NCBI GenBank assembly: GCA_003255065.1
Contig: QAOA01006727.1
Coordinates: forward strand, 221,750 to 285,749
DNA length: 64,000 nucleotides
Origin: Cercis canadensis
Taxonomy: Eukaryota > Streptophyta > Magnoliopsida > Fabales > Fabaceae
Reading direction: 5' to 3'
Both the position numbers and the translations under genes were made by a program. The stretch's first letter is position 1; each line of letters opens with the position of its first letter. Shown in pieces: positions 1 through 10,710 of this stretch. The notes beneath the pieces are model-generated. The model saw only the letters and a list, made by a program, of their open reading frames with translations, was not told the DNA's origin and ran no database searches.

Positions 1-1366
1 TTGAAAAGATTCATCCTCGAATCTTCACCTACATCAATGGGAGAATGATTAGTTACATTATAATTGGCATTTAAATCATACTCATTAGGTAGATCTAACT
101 TGTGAGCATTGTTATTGATCATCGCCACCTTCCACACCCAAGCTCCCGATTCGAAGACCACTCTCACAAACTCGTTTGGAAGAAGGTATTGTTACCACCT
201 CTCTATGCCCCCACCAATGAATACATTTCCTTGTCGTATGTAGGGTAATTCAGGGTAGCTCCACTTAACTCCTTAATGAAGCATGCAAGAGATCCTCCTT
301 CTTGCTTCAACAAGGTTCCAATGAAACTAATTTAATGTTGGGCAACATCTCCAAAATCCTGTATAAGAAAGAAAACAACACTAGGCAAAATAGGGTCAAG
401 TCCGTTAGTGCTAAGAGAAATAAGCTCGCTTTCTTTTGCATAGACACTTAATTGTTGTACTCTTTTCTCACAAGGCTCTCTTTTTCTTTGCCTTTCTCTT
501 TTTCTCTCCACTTAGGCTCTCTGCCTCTTTTGCACTCATGTTCACTTCAATTGGGCTCTCGACATCTTTTGCACTATCTTTGTTCAAGCTGCCAACCATT
601 TTGTCTTTTGAGCTCTAACTTTTTTTCTTGCTTCACTTCTCTTTTGAAGTCATTCTTGATCATCAAGCATTTGCTTAAGAGTCAAAGGTAAAAGAGTAAT
701 GGGCCGTTTGTTCAAGATGAAAGAGTACCTATTCGTGTACTTGTCATGGGTCACACACCTATCATATTGTCATAACCTACCCGAAAGAATATGTCCCATA
801 TGCATGTGAACTACATCACATAGGACTTGATCCTTGTATCTCCCTATAGCAAATGATACCAACACTTGTCTAGTCACCCTAATCTTTTCTCATTCATTTA
901 ACCATTAAAATTTATAGGGTTTAGGAAGCCTTAAAGTAAGTAAATACAGTTTATCAACTAAGGTAGTGCTAGCAATATTGATAGGACTACCACCATCTAT
1001 GATTATACTACATACATTCTCATTGACTTAGCATCTAGTGTTGAAGTCTTGATAAGATGAGATCTTCATTTGTATGTCACTTAGGTCATGATTCAAATGA
1101 GCATCTCTCACCCTTCTTTCTCCTCTATCATGTCTTCCAAACCTGTCTTGGCCTCCGGTGTTGCTTTGGTCTCTATCTACCTCATCCTCCACAACAACTC
1201 TCCTATTTCTTTTTCTTTCTCCAAGGGCTATAGGTGGCTGTCTCCTTTCCTCAAACCTTCCTATGCTATTGTGCATCTCATCAAATCTCATATTGAGGCG
1301 CACAAAGTGCTGCTACATAGCACGGAGAATGAATGCTTGGTCTCATGCCTCATTTTCTCTATCCAT
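1..1366 (-). pseudogene. CRM-like copy A: reduced gag-protease-RNase H remnant
   Basis: Read on the minus strand from an ATG at 1366, this begins as the gag N-terminus of the same Ty3/gypsy family found several more times in the window (MRFDEMHNSIGRFEE, then an Arg-rich stretch). Gag stops being recognisable at KISSYQDF near 1040 and fuses at once to the protease region (FNTRC, then IIDGGS, the D-x-G protease motif, near 990-1000). The gag core and zinc knuckle are therefore deleted. Protease is followed by a Lys/Glu-rich linker, then a short RNase H piece ([20 protein letters not shown]) and the pol C-terminal tail near 1-120. RT core and integrase are absent. Several stops and frameshifts make it non-coding today. 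The same RNase H-to-tail junction occurs in copy G. Clade assignment to CRM is inferred from pol sequence character. Confidence 0.8.
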
Positions 1367-2577
1367 GGTGCTTTAATCCTAAAATATGTTAGTAAGAAAA
1401 CCTCACCACTCCCTCACATGTTTGCTCTCCAACCATGTCACTCACACTTGTGTTTGACTCACTAGTGGCTCTTACCCTCTAATGATCTCACACTCTTGCC
1501 TTTTTCCACTCTTAATCTCTTTCCTTTAGTTCTTATGGAACTAAGTAAACAAACCAAGAGCTTAGCCTTTTATGACAAACTTCCAACAAATCACTCACCA
1601 CAAGAAAGGAAAAGTGCAGAACAAAAAGGAATTCAAGGATAGACAATATGAGTTCAAGCACAAACAAACAATAGCAAGGAAATCAAAATCAAGGACAAGA
1701 ACAAAGGAACTCAATACCAAATTAGGATTCACAAATAAGAGAAATTCAGCTCACAAAGCACTTGGGAATTAAGGCAATAAGCAACATAATTTTTTTCACA
1801 CATTTCAAGTTAATTCAACACATTTTAACACAACTTGAGCAAATTTAAGCTATCTTTACTCATGACTAAGTTATAAGCATGAAACAACTTAAGAGCACTT
1901 AATTCGACTCTGTTTGCACTATTCCAGAAATTTTTTTTTATACAAATTTTTTGGGAATTTTCTCAAGAACACTTTGAATGTTCATACCTTTGCCTATAAT
2001 TTTTTTTTTTATACTATGATTTTAATCATGCTCTANCACACATTTCAAGTTAATCCAACACATTTTAACACAACTTGAGCAAATTTAAGTTATCTTTACT
2101 CATGACTAAGTTATAAGCATGAAACAACTTAAGAGCACTTAATTCGACTCTGTTTGCACTATTCCAGAAAATTTTTTTTATACGAATTTTTTGGGAATTT
2201 TCTCAAGAACACTTTGAATGTTCATACCTTTGCCTATAATTTTTTTTTTATACTATGATTTTAATCATGCTCTATACAAGTTCTATTAATGATCAAGAGA
2301 GTTCAACAACACAAAAATTGCATTAAACATGGAAAAACCACAATAATTAAAAATGGAAAACACTCAAACACCTTAAGGGTAGTTATTAGGGATACAAATG
2401 GAAATACCAGAAAAGTTGCCCATAAAATTTCCATAAATTCAAAGAAAATCAAGAACAAGATGAACAAGCAAGAACAAAGAAAAATCAAAACAGAACAGCA
2501 AGAGAAAATGGAAAATGAAATTAGAAAACAACATGGATATTCAAACCTCGATCAGAACTACGAACTACGATACGAAA
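1367..2577 (-). other. Copy A untranslated leader, with an N join and duplicated segment
   Basis: This is AT-rich leader between the primer site and gag of copy A, matching the leaders of copies B, C and F. The N at 2036 separates 1797-2035 from a near-identical 2037-2274, probably redundant contig ends. The primer site next to the LTR (about 2555-2577) is decayed relative to the intact copy at 33383. A Lys-rich open frame on the plus strand at 2289-2690 is the antisense of this leader, not a gene. Confidence 0.75.
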
Positions 2578-3243
2578 TGATGCGAACCACTATGGGTTTG
2601 TCCCGAATGGTAGAGATTCAATCGCCTGAAAATCGTCCAATCAAAGCTCATAAACGAAAAAAAAAAATCAAAACAAAGAGAATGATATAGATGCTATACT
2701 CAAGAGGGGATAGGGGTGAGTGATAAGTCTTGGATTGAATGCCATAAGAACTAGGGTTCTTGATAAGCTCTAATAGTTCATCAAAGAACCAAAGAAGGAG
2801 AAACCTCTCAACTCCTATTTCTGAAATTATCCCAAATCTAATTGCTACCACAAGGGGGTCAGCTCCCTTTTATGGAAAACAAAATTAATCTAACCTAATT
2901 AGGTAAAAGGCCTAGGCCCAATAAACAAAGCCCAAAACCCTAGGAAAGTTCACTAACTAGAAAGGAAATAAACATAGTTAAATGAAATTAAAAATGGGCC
3001 CAAATAGTTTTAAACTCAAAACCCAATTTGGATTAGAAAAGTCAAAATGCGTGCATGATGAAATAGTCCAGGAGTAGGGGCTCTTAGCCTCTACCTGGGA
3101 GGGCACTGGGGCGCCCTATGGTCGGTGTTGGGGTGCTACATTCCGGGCCTTTTTTACCGATTGAACCTTCTATTGCTCGGATCAAGCATACAACCTCATT
3201 TTCTTCATTCCTTGCTTCTTCGCTTGATCCTTGATTCTCATCA
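2578..3243 (-). repeat. 5' LTR of CRM-like copy A
   Basis: The edges are TGATGCGAACC at the left and GATTCTCATCA at the right, the inverted form of the TGATGAGAATC...TTCGCATCA ends shared by this LTR family. It is about 666 bp and holds a GCGCC-rich block near 3089-3125. Right of it the sequence changes at once to plus-strand leader (copy B), so copy A inserted into copy B. The left target-site duplication lies outside the window. Confidence 0.85.
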
Positions 3244-3825
3244 AACTCTCTACGTCATCAATTGAACTTGTATGAAGTATGATTAAAATCATAGTATATA
3301 AAAAAAATTATGGATTAGTGAAAAGTGCGAAATTAGATTCCATTTGCATGTTAATTCTTCATGAAATGACTTTTGAGTTGGATTTGCTTTAAATTGCTCA
3401 AGTTGTATTAGAATTTGTTGGATAAACTTGGAGATTGGAAAATTCGGTTACATTGTAGAATTTTAATTCCTAAGTGCCTTGGTATTTGAGATTCTTCTTG
3501 CTTGTGTGTTTTGGTGTTGAGTTCAATTTGTCTTTGTTCTTGAACTCTATTTTTCCTTTGTGTTGTGTCACACTTTTCATTCTAGTGGTGAGTAATTTTC
3601 CTTGAAGATTGTCAAAAAAGGCTATACTCTTGGTTTGTCTATTTGTTCAATAAGGGATTAAAGAAAAAGAATTAAGAGTGAAAAAAGACAAAAGTGTGAG
3701 ATCATTAGAGGGCAAGAGCCACTAGTGAGCCAAACATGAGTGTGAGTGACATTGTTGGAGAGCAAACACGTGATGAAGTGGTGAGGTTATCTTGCTAACA
3801 TTGTTTTTTTCAAGATTTAAACACC
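3244..3825 (+). other. Leader of CRM-like copy B
   Basis: AT-rich untranslated leader homologous to 21640-22345 and 33610-34301. The upstream primer site and 5' LTR of copy B lie beyond the copy A insertion, to the left of the window. I see no gene here. Confidence 0.7.
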
Positions 3826-4960
3826 ATGGATAGAGAAAGTGAAGCGGTAAACCAATCTTTTACACTTCGTGCCATGCAAAAACAGTTTAAGAGAATAAAC
3901 ATTAGATTTGATGAGCTGCAAATAGAATAGGTAGATATGAAAATGATTTACAAATGAGGCAGCCACCTATAGCTCCCAAAGCAAGGAGGAAGAGTAGTAG
4001 GGTTGTTGAGGAGAATGAAGAAAGAAGTAGGCATAGTGATTCCAAAGTTCAAGGCAATTTTGCTAGGCCCCATCGAAGAGGGAGAAAAGCAAGACATGCT
4101 CATGTTGACCATGATGTGGGTGACCGAAGCACCTCCGAGGACCAAAATCAGTATGTTAGATATAACCAAGAAGAAAAGAAAAAAAGATATGTATATCATA
4201 ACTTGGGAAGCATTAAAATGAAAATCATTTCTTTCTTAGGTAAGAATGATCAAGAAGCTTATTTGGAGTGGGAGGAAAAGGTGGAGTTAGTGTTTGAAGG
4301 CCACAAATACTTTGAGGAAAAGAAGGTTAAGATAACGATTGTTGAGTTCACCGACTATATTATCATATGTGGGATCAAGTAGTCTTAAACCGGAGGCTGA
4401 ATCATGAGAGACCTATTGAGTCATGGGAGGAAATGAAGACTATTATGAGGAAAAGATTCATTCCTAGTCATAACTATCTGAAATTGTACCAAAAATTGCA
4501 AGGCCTTACACAAGATTCCAAGAGTGTAGAAGACTACCATAAAGAGATAGAGGTAGCTATGATTAGAGTGAATATAGAGGAGGATAGAGAAGCTACTATG
4601 GTTAGGTTTATGCATGGTTTGAATAAGCAAATCGCCAATATGGTTGAGCTTCAACATTGTGTTAAGTTAGAAGACATGATGCATATGACCATGAAGGTGG
4701 AGAAGCAACTAAAGATGAAGGGTTCCTCAAGGTACAATTCAGGTTCATTTTCTCCATGGAAGCTGAATTGGAACAAGAAAGACAATGATGCTTCTAAGCT
4801 TAGAGCCGAGACATCCAAGGCTCCAAGAGAGGGAGGCAACCAAACCAAAGGTAAGCTGGATTTCCAACCCTAAACCTCTAGAAATAGGGATATTAAATGT
4901 TTTAAATGTTTGGAGAAGAGACATATTGCTTCTTAATGTTCAATTAAGAGGGTGATGATT
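3826..4960 (+). pseudogene. gag: gag pseudogene, CRM-like copy B
   Basis: Gag is the structural protein forming the cytoplasmic virus-like particle of LTR retrotransposons. The frame starts MDRESEAVNQSF at 3826. It has an early stop near 3930 and a one-base loss near 4366 that breaks the conserved tract (VEFTDY before, DQVVLNRR after). The gag core is recognisable at 4367-4870 (KRFIPSHNYLKLYQKLQGLT, HGLNKQIANMVELQ). A zinc knuckle begins CFKCLEKRHIAS near 4896-4935, but a stop precedes its last Cys. It sits directly upstream of the protease remnant, as usual. At least three disabling changes; not functional. Confidence 0.88.
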
Positions 4961-5790
4961 TTAAAAAAATGATGGAGATATTGAGACCAAGGTTGATTCT
5001 AGTTATGACTTTATGCCATTTTTAAAGGATTCTAGTGATGGTAAGGAGTATGTCATTGATGGTGAGCAACTTATTGTTAGGAGAGCTCTTAATGCATATG
5101 TGATAGAGCATCATGAGGCTCAAAGAGAGAATATTTTTCATACTAGGTTTCTTGTTAATGAGAAAGTGTTCATCATGATTATAGATGAAGGGAGTTGTGT
5201 GAATGTGACTAGTACTACTCTTATGGATAAGCGGAGTTTGCCAACCTTGAAACACCCCAAGCCCTATAAGCTACAATGGTTTAATGATAGTGGAGAGATC
5301 AAGGTAAATAAACAAGTTTTAGTGTCTTTTTTCTTAGAAAGATATAAGGATGAGGTGATGTGTGATGTTATGTCAATGCAAACCGATCATGTGTTGCTTG
5401 GTCGACCTTGACAATATGACCGAAAAGTGACCCACAATGGCTACACAAATTGTTACTCTTTTGTTTTAAACAAACATCCAATTACCCTTATTCCTATGAC
5501 ACCAATACAAGTCTTTGAGGACCAATTGAAAATGAAGAAAGATAGTGACCCGCAAAAATAAAGAGAGATCATAAGAGAACAAAAGGGAAAAATGTTAAAG
5601 AGGCCGAGAGCCCAAACCTTGAGAGAAAACTTAAAGGAGTGAAAACACGAAATATGAGTGTCTTTGCAAGTTGTACAAAGGTGAAAAATGCATTTTTCTC
5701 TAATCGGATTATGTATGTACTAATGTAAAATTGAGGCCTATTTTGATACTAAAGACATTAACTCTTCTTTGCCTAGTCTCATTGTTTCTT
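4961..5790 (+). pseudogene. Protease and linker pseudogene, copy B
   Basis: The retropepsin domain that would cut the Gag-Pol polyprotein. An open stretch at 5013-5411 contains NIFHTRFLVNEKV and IIDEGSC, where the usual first Gly of the D-G-G motif is Glu. LLGRP at its end is the conserved second protease motif. A stop (TGA at 5409-5411) replaces the expected Trp. A decayed linker follows, up to the RT start near 5799. The active-site change and stops indicate an inactive copy. Confidence 0.82.
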
Positions 5791-6642
5791 TGATGTAGGA
5801 ATTTGAAGACATTTTCTCCGATGAAGTGTCCAGTGGCTTGCCACCTCTTAGAGGGATTGAGCACCACATTAATTTCATCCCCGGAATGGTCATCCCTAAT
5901 AGGCTAGCCTATAGAAGTAACCCCAAAGAAACTAAAAAGCTACAAAAACAAGTGAGTGAGCTCATGAGCAAAGCCTACATTAGAGAGAGCATGAACCCCT
6001 GTGCTATCCCGGTTCTACATGTGCCTAAGAATGATAGGTCGTGGAGGATGTGTGTGGATTGTCGCACCATCAACAAGATTACAGTAAAATATAGACACGT
6101 CATACCCTGATTAGATGATATGCTTGATGAATTGCATGGATCTTGGTTATTCTCTAAGATTGATTTAAATAGTTGATACCATCAAATAAGAATGCGTGAG
6201 GAAGATAAATGAAAAAAAAAATTAATAATAGGTATGGATTTTATGAATGGTTGGTTATGTCATTTGGCTTGACCAATGCGCCTAGTACATCATGAGGCTC
6301 ATGAATCTTATCTTAGATGCATTATTAGATAAATTTGTTGTGGTATACTTTGATGACATCCTAATTTACAACAAGAGTCTAGATGAGCATTTAGAATATC
6401 TAATGTGTGTTGGATATGCTTAGAAAGGAAAAACTTTATGCTAACTTTAAGAAGTGTTTATTTTGTATTGAACAATTGGTTTTTTTAGGCTTTGTTGTAA
6501 GTTCAAGAGGAGTTGAGGTAGATCAAGAGAAGGTTAAGGCTATCATGGAATGGCCTAAATCTAAGTCCTTGAGTAAGGTTAGGAGTTTTCATGGGCTTGC
6601 TAGCTTTTATAGGCGATTTTGAAGAAATTTAGTACTATAGCA
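5791..6642 (+). pseudogene. Reverse transcriptase pseudogene, copy B (5' part)
   Basis: RT copies element RNA into cDNA. The open segment 5826-6110 shows the RT N-terminus ([53 protein letters not shown]). Downstream are a frameshift and several stops. The catalytic region is still legible near 6340-6360 (VVVYFDDI) and the thumb in 6407-6622 ([29 protein letters not shown]). A solo LTR interrupts it at 6643, and the gene resumes at 7432. Confidence 0.88.
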
Positions 6643-7431
6643 AGATGCAAACCTCTAAGGTTGTCCCAAATGGTAGAGATTCAATCGCTCAAGAATCATC
6701 CAATCATGTTCGAGAATTTCAAAAACGAAATTTAGAGAAACAAATTAAAAGGAATGGATAAGGTGCCATACTTTAGACGGGAAATGGGGAGTGAAAAGCA
6801 GGAGAACGCCACAAGAACCTAGGGTTTTTGATAAGTTCAAGTAGTTCTTCAAAGAACCAAGGTAGGAGAAAACTCTCAACTTTTAATCAAATGTCTATTC
6901 TGACTTTCACAAAGGGGAAATCCTCATTTTAAACAAAACAACCCTAGTTTACTGAATTGGGTAAAGTCCAAGCCTAATTAAATTAACCTAAAATACCTAA
7001 TAAAGGTCTAATACTAAAAAGAGTAAAAACATATGTTTAGTGATACTAAAATAGGCCCAAAATAACATAGAAACGGAGCCCAACATGGAAAACAAAGAAA
7101 ACGTGTATGCTGAAATGGCCCAGGCGTTGCCTCTCTGGACTGGAGGACACTTGGGCGCCCTGTCTCTATGACAAGGGCTCTTCAGTTGCTCTGGAGTGTC
7201 GGGGAGAGAGGGTTGGGGTGCTTGGAAGCTGTCTCTCTTCAGCAGAAGAGTCCTCCAATGCTCCAATTGAGCAAAAAACATCCCATAACTTCATTCCTTG
7301 CTTCTTGGTTCCAAATCCTCTCTAGAGGTCCATTCAAACCTTCTTCCATATTCTTGGCTTGTGCTCGGGTTATTGGTCCTCCACGAATGTGTAATGGGTC
7401 ACTTAAGGTAGTTGTGCCTTGATTCTCATCA
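6643..7431 (-). mobile_element. Solo CRM-like LTR inserted in copy B pol
   Basis: A lone LTR in reverse orientation, about 789 bp, with ends AGATGCAAACC (first base changed from T) and GATTCTCATCA. It is flanked by the 5-bp duplication TAGCA at 6638-6642 and 7432-7436, and the interrupted RT reads on across it. No internal sequence is present, so this is the product of LTR-LTR recombination. A GCGCC-rich block lies at about 7120-7260. Short open frames here are antisense LTR sequence, not genes. Confidence 0.9.
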
Positions 7432-7915
7432 TAGCAGCCTCTCTAATCAAAATAGTCAAGAAAAGTATGAGTTTTGAATAGGAAGATGAGCAAGAGAGGG
7501 CTTTCCAAATCCTTAAGAATCGCCTGAGCAATGCGCCTTTACTTTCATTACCTAATTGTACTAATTCTTTTGAGCTAGAATGTGATGCATCAAATTTAGG
7601 TATTAGAGCGGTCTTGATGCAAGGAGGGTGTCCCATGTCTTATTTCAATGAGAAGTTAAATGGGGTTGCACCTACTCAAATTTTGACAAAGAACTTTATG
7701 CCTTAGTGAGAGCTCTACAAGTATGGCAGCATTATCTCATGCTGAAGGAGTTCGTCATACATATGGATCACAAATCCTTAAAGCATATCAAAGGGCAAGG
7801 AAAGCTAAACAAGAGGCATGCAAAATGGTTAGAGTTCATTTAACCATTTTCCTATGTAATTAAACACAAGCAAGGTAAGGAGAATGTGGTAGCCAATGCC
7901 CTTTCTTAGAGTTAT
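7432..7915 (+). pseudogene. RNase H pseudogene, copy B
   Basis: This continues the reading of copy B pol after the solo LTR. Recognisable pieces are AFQILKNRLSNAPLLSLP, the RNase H start ELECDASNLGIRAVLMQGG, then [22 protein letters not shown] and VANAL. A frameshift near 7670 and scattered stops disable it. RNase H would remove the RNA strand during cDNA synthesis. Confidence 0.85.
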
Positions 7916-8565
7916 GCCCTTCTTTCTACTTTAGATGCTAAATTGCTTGGTTTTGAATACATAAAGGAGTTGTATGTCAATAATCCTGATTTTGGAAATA
8001 TTTTTAATCCATGTAAGGAGGTTGCTTTTGGGAAATTTTATAGGCATGAGGAATTTTTGTTTAGAGATAACAAACTATGTGTGTCTGGTAGTTCCTCAAG
8101 GGAATTGCTTATGGGAGAATCTCATGAGGGAGGTTTAATGGATATTTTGGCATTAGGAAGACTTTAGATATTCTCAATGAACACTTCTTTTGGCCTCACA
8201 TGAAGAGAGATATTGAAAGATTATGTGAAAAAATGCATTACTTGTAAGCAAGCCAAGTCTAAGGTCTTACCTCATGGATTGTACACCCCTTTCCTAGTCA
8301 CCCTTAGATTGACATTTCTATTGATTTTATTTTAGGTTTGCCTAGGACAAAGAAAGGAAAAGATTGTGTATTTGTTGTTGTTGATAGGTTCTCCAAGATG
8401 ACACATTTCATTCCATGCCACATGACTGATGATGCAACAAACATAACTTATATGTTTTTCAAATTGTGAGATTGCATGACATGCCAAGGATCATAGTTTC
8501 AGATAGGGATGCTAAGTTCTTGAGCTATTTTTGGAAGATTTTGTGGGGGGAAGTTAGACACCAAG
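7916..8565 (+). pseudogene. Integrase pseudogene, copy B (truncated)
   Basis: Integrase joins cDNA to the genome. The first part, GFEYIKELYVNNPDF through LMGESHEGGLM, is the zinc-binding N-terminal region. The core start is legible ([32 protein letters not shown] near 8310-8410), then [13 protein letters not shown]. At 8565 the gene is cut by the 5' LTR of copy C (left flank CCAAG). The rest of the copy B integrase is not seen elsewhere in the window. Stops and frameshifts throughout. Confidence 0.85.
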
Positions 8566-9255
8566 TGATGAGAATCATGGAAGCACTCACAAAGAGCCAA
8601 GTGAGTCTTGGCAAGAAAAGAATATGCAAGTGGCTTTTGGAGTGTTGATTGAGAAGATTGGGGCTCAAAGAGCAAGCCTTGAAGAAAAAATGATTGTGTG
8701 CTTGATTTAGGAGTTTGAAGACTCAACCGGTGCTTGGAGTGTTTTTTTTGTTTTTCACCTAAATGGGCTCCAAACTTAGGATTTTTAGGCCCATTTTCAT
8801 CCTAATTAAAATTTATGTTTTTTCCTCTTTTAACATTGGACTTGTATTAGGAATTTGGGTTTTGGACTTAAGCTAGGCCAATTTACTCATTTAGGTTAAT
8901 TAGGTTTTGCTTTGTTTTAAAGGGAGACTATTTCCCTTGTAATGATCAGAATTGGATTATTCAGAATTTGAAATAGAGAGGTCTCTTCCTTAGTTCTTTT
9001 GAAGAACTCTTAGAACTTATCAAGAACCCTAGGTTCCTATGGCATTCTTCCCGGCTTATTTTTCCCATTTCCTTTCCCTGACTCTTGAGAATGGCACCTT
9101 ATCCATCATTTTGATACATTTGGTTCTCATCTCTTTATAGGTGATGGGTATAGGTTTTCTTTAAGTTGTGTTTTCTGAATCTTCAAACTTGATTGGACGA
9201 TCTTTGGGTAATTGAATCTCTACCATTCGGGATAAACCCTTAAAGGTTCGCATAA
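8566..9255 (+). repeat. 5' LTR of CRM-like copy C
   Basis: It starts TGATGAGAATCATGG and ends TTCGCATAA, where the terminal CA has become AA; length about 690 bp. A degenerate tRNA-Met primer site starts right after it and is split by Athila-1. Its last part (from about 9083) is repeated at 21179-21357 with about two differences, next to the N at 21178. Confidence 0.85.
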
Positions 9256-9261
9256 TTTGAT
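9256..9261 (+). promoter_or_regulatory. Split tRNA-Met primer site of copy C, with Athila-1 TSD
   Basis: The bases directly after the LTR (TTTGAT, resuming at 19948 as ATTAGAGC) are a decayed form of TTTGGTATCAGAGC, the site complementary to the 3' end of initiator tRNA-Met. The intact form is at 33383. Athila-1 landed here: TTGAT at 9257-9261 is repeated at 19943-19947. Confidence 0.75.
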
Positions 9262-10692
9262 TGATGAGCTGCCGAGACTCCTCAAATTAGTTAATGTTTA
9301 AGGTCGGTTACCTAGCTTTTTGCAGCAAGGGGTAGCCCTAAGTCGAACCTAAGGATTGTTCTATTTGGTGAATCATATGGAGAAGCATATAAACAGGGGG
9401 GGTTGTGTTTGTTTCTGTGATTAACAAAAATTAATTGAAAGTGGTAGAGTTTTAGAGAAAGCAACCAATCCAAGTTTTTAACTAATTCTGATTTTGATTC
9501 ATCCTTGATTTCCAAGGATCCATTTAATTGTTAACCATGTTCTTGGCCTTTAAAACATCTCAAGAAGCCTCTCAATGTTCTATGGATGTCTACTGGTTAA
9601 GCAACCAGAATTCGGTTCAACAAGGGACTAAATGAATTAAGCAAACATTCAAGTCCAGTTTAACCTAAGTCCTGAATCCAGCCAAGGTAATTAATCCGTC
9701 CAAGCTTAGAACCATTAATTAACCATACAATCCTCTTTTATCACATGCAAACAGAATATGAACACATGAATAATCCAATCCGAATTAAGCAATTCAAACA
9801 GAATATTTCAGAGGATTGAAAGAACTTTGATTAACAACTAAAATGAAGAACAACAACTCATAATCTCAAAACCAATAATCAGAAAAGCAAAACTTGGATT
9901 GATATGATGGATTAGCCCTCCATGAACAAGAAAAGCTGAGTTCTTACAAGAATATCTAAGAGAAAACTTAAGAGCTAAGGAAAGCTAGAAAGCTGTCTAA
10001 AATATCTAAAGACTTGATTAACAATTTCGGCTGCCCCCCTCTTGCTGATATAGACCTCCAATTTTACATGCACACCCAAATTGCCCTTAGGGCACACTTG
10101 TTCCCATGGGCCTTAGCTTCAATTGGGCTTTGGTTTGGGCCCATTTGGACTTGTCATGAGGAAGTTAGGCCCATTTAAGTGGCAGAAGGTGTCTGGAACC
10201 GTCAGCTAACTTGCACAGCAAATAAGACCATCTTCCACATAAAATATGGTGAACCGGTCTTCATATCAATTGAAGCTCTGTCTGTTAGCTTTCCAATGGT
10301 ACCAGTTTCAGGTCAATATGACATCTACAACTCAAGTTATGACCCAAATACTGCATGTAGGTCAGGATCCTGCGACAGCATGTCTTCTCTGGCTTCCAGG
10401 CTGCATATGACCTTCTGAACGTCCGAATTAGCTTTGGAGCCCTGAAAGAAAGTTGTAGACAATTCTCTCAGCTTTCCAACAAGGTATGACTCGGAATTTT
10501 TGGACATCCAGAACTCAAGATATGCCTGAAACACAGAGACAGCATATAATGCCCAGTATTGCTGGAAATTGCAATTAAGCATAAATGGATCCTAAGTCAT
10601 GAAATGAGGTCTAAGTCTATGCAATTCAGCCCAAAAGAGGTTTAAAAGACTAAGTATGAGGAATAACTATTGTATAAAAAGTGTGTTCATCA
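9262..10692 (-). repeat. 3' LTR of Athila-1
   Basis: Plus-strand edges TGATGAGCTGCC and GTGTTCATCA; 1431 bp. It pairs with 18515-19942 and matches the solo LTR at 47933-49359. Short open frames inside (for example 10179-10418) recur in every copy of this LTR and are not genes. Confidence 0.95.
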
Positions 10693-10710
10693 AATTCCCC
10701 CACACTTAGC
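10693..10710 (-). promoter_or_regulatory. Athila-1 polypurine tract
   Basis: On the minus strand the sequence CTAAGTGTGGGGGAATT lies directly against the 3' LTR start. This is where plus-strand cDNA priming is expected. A second, very similar tract lies near 12120. Confidence 0.8.

Noticed and set aside
436..691. Two small hydrophobic plus-strand frames
   Set aside because: They are antisense to the Lys/Glu-rich linker of copy A.
2289..2690. 133-codon Lys-rich frame on the plus strand
   Set aside because: It is the antisense of the AT-rich leader of copy A and continues into its LTR; no homologous frame stays open in other leaders.
10179..10582. Frames of 79 and 81 codons recurring at 48846-49249 and in part at 19587-19874
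   Set aside because: They recur only because the same Athila LTR recurs; the copy at 18515-19942 changes them.
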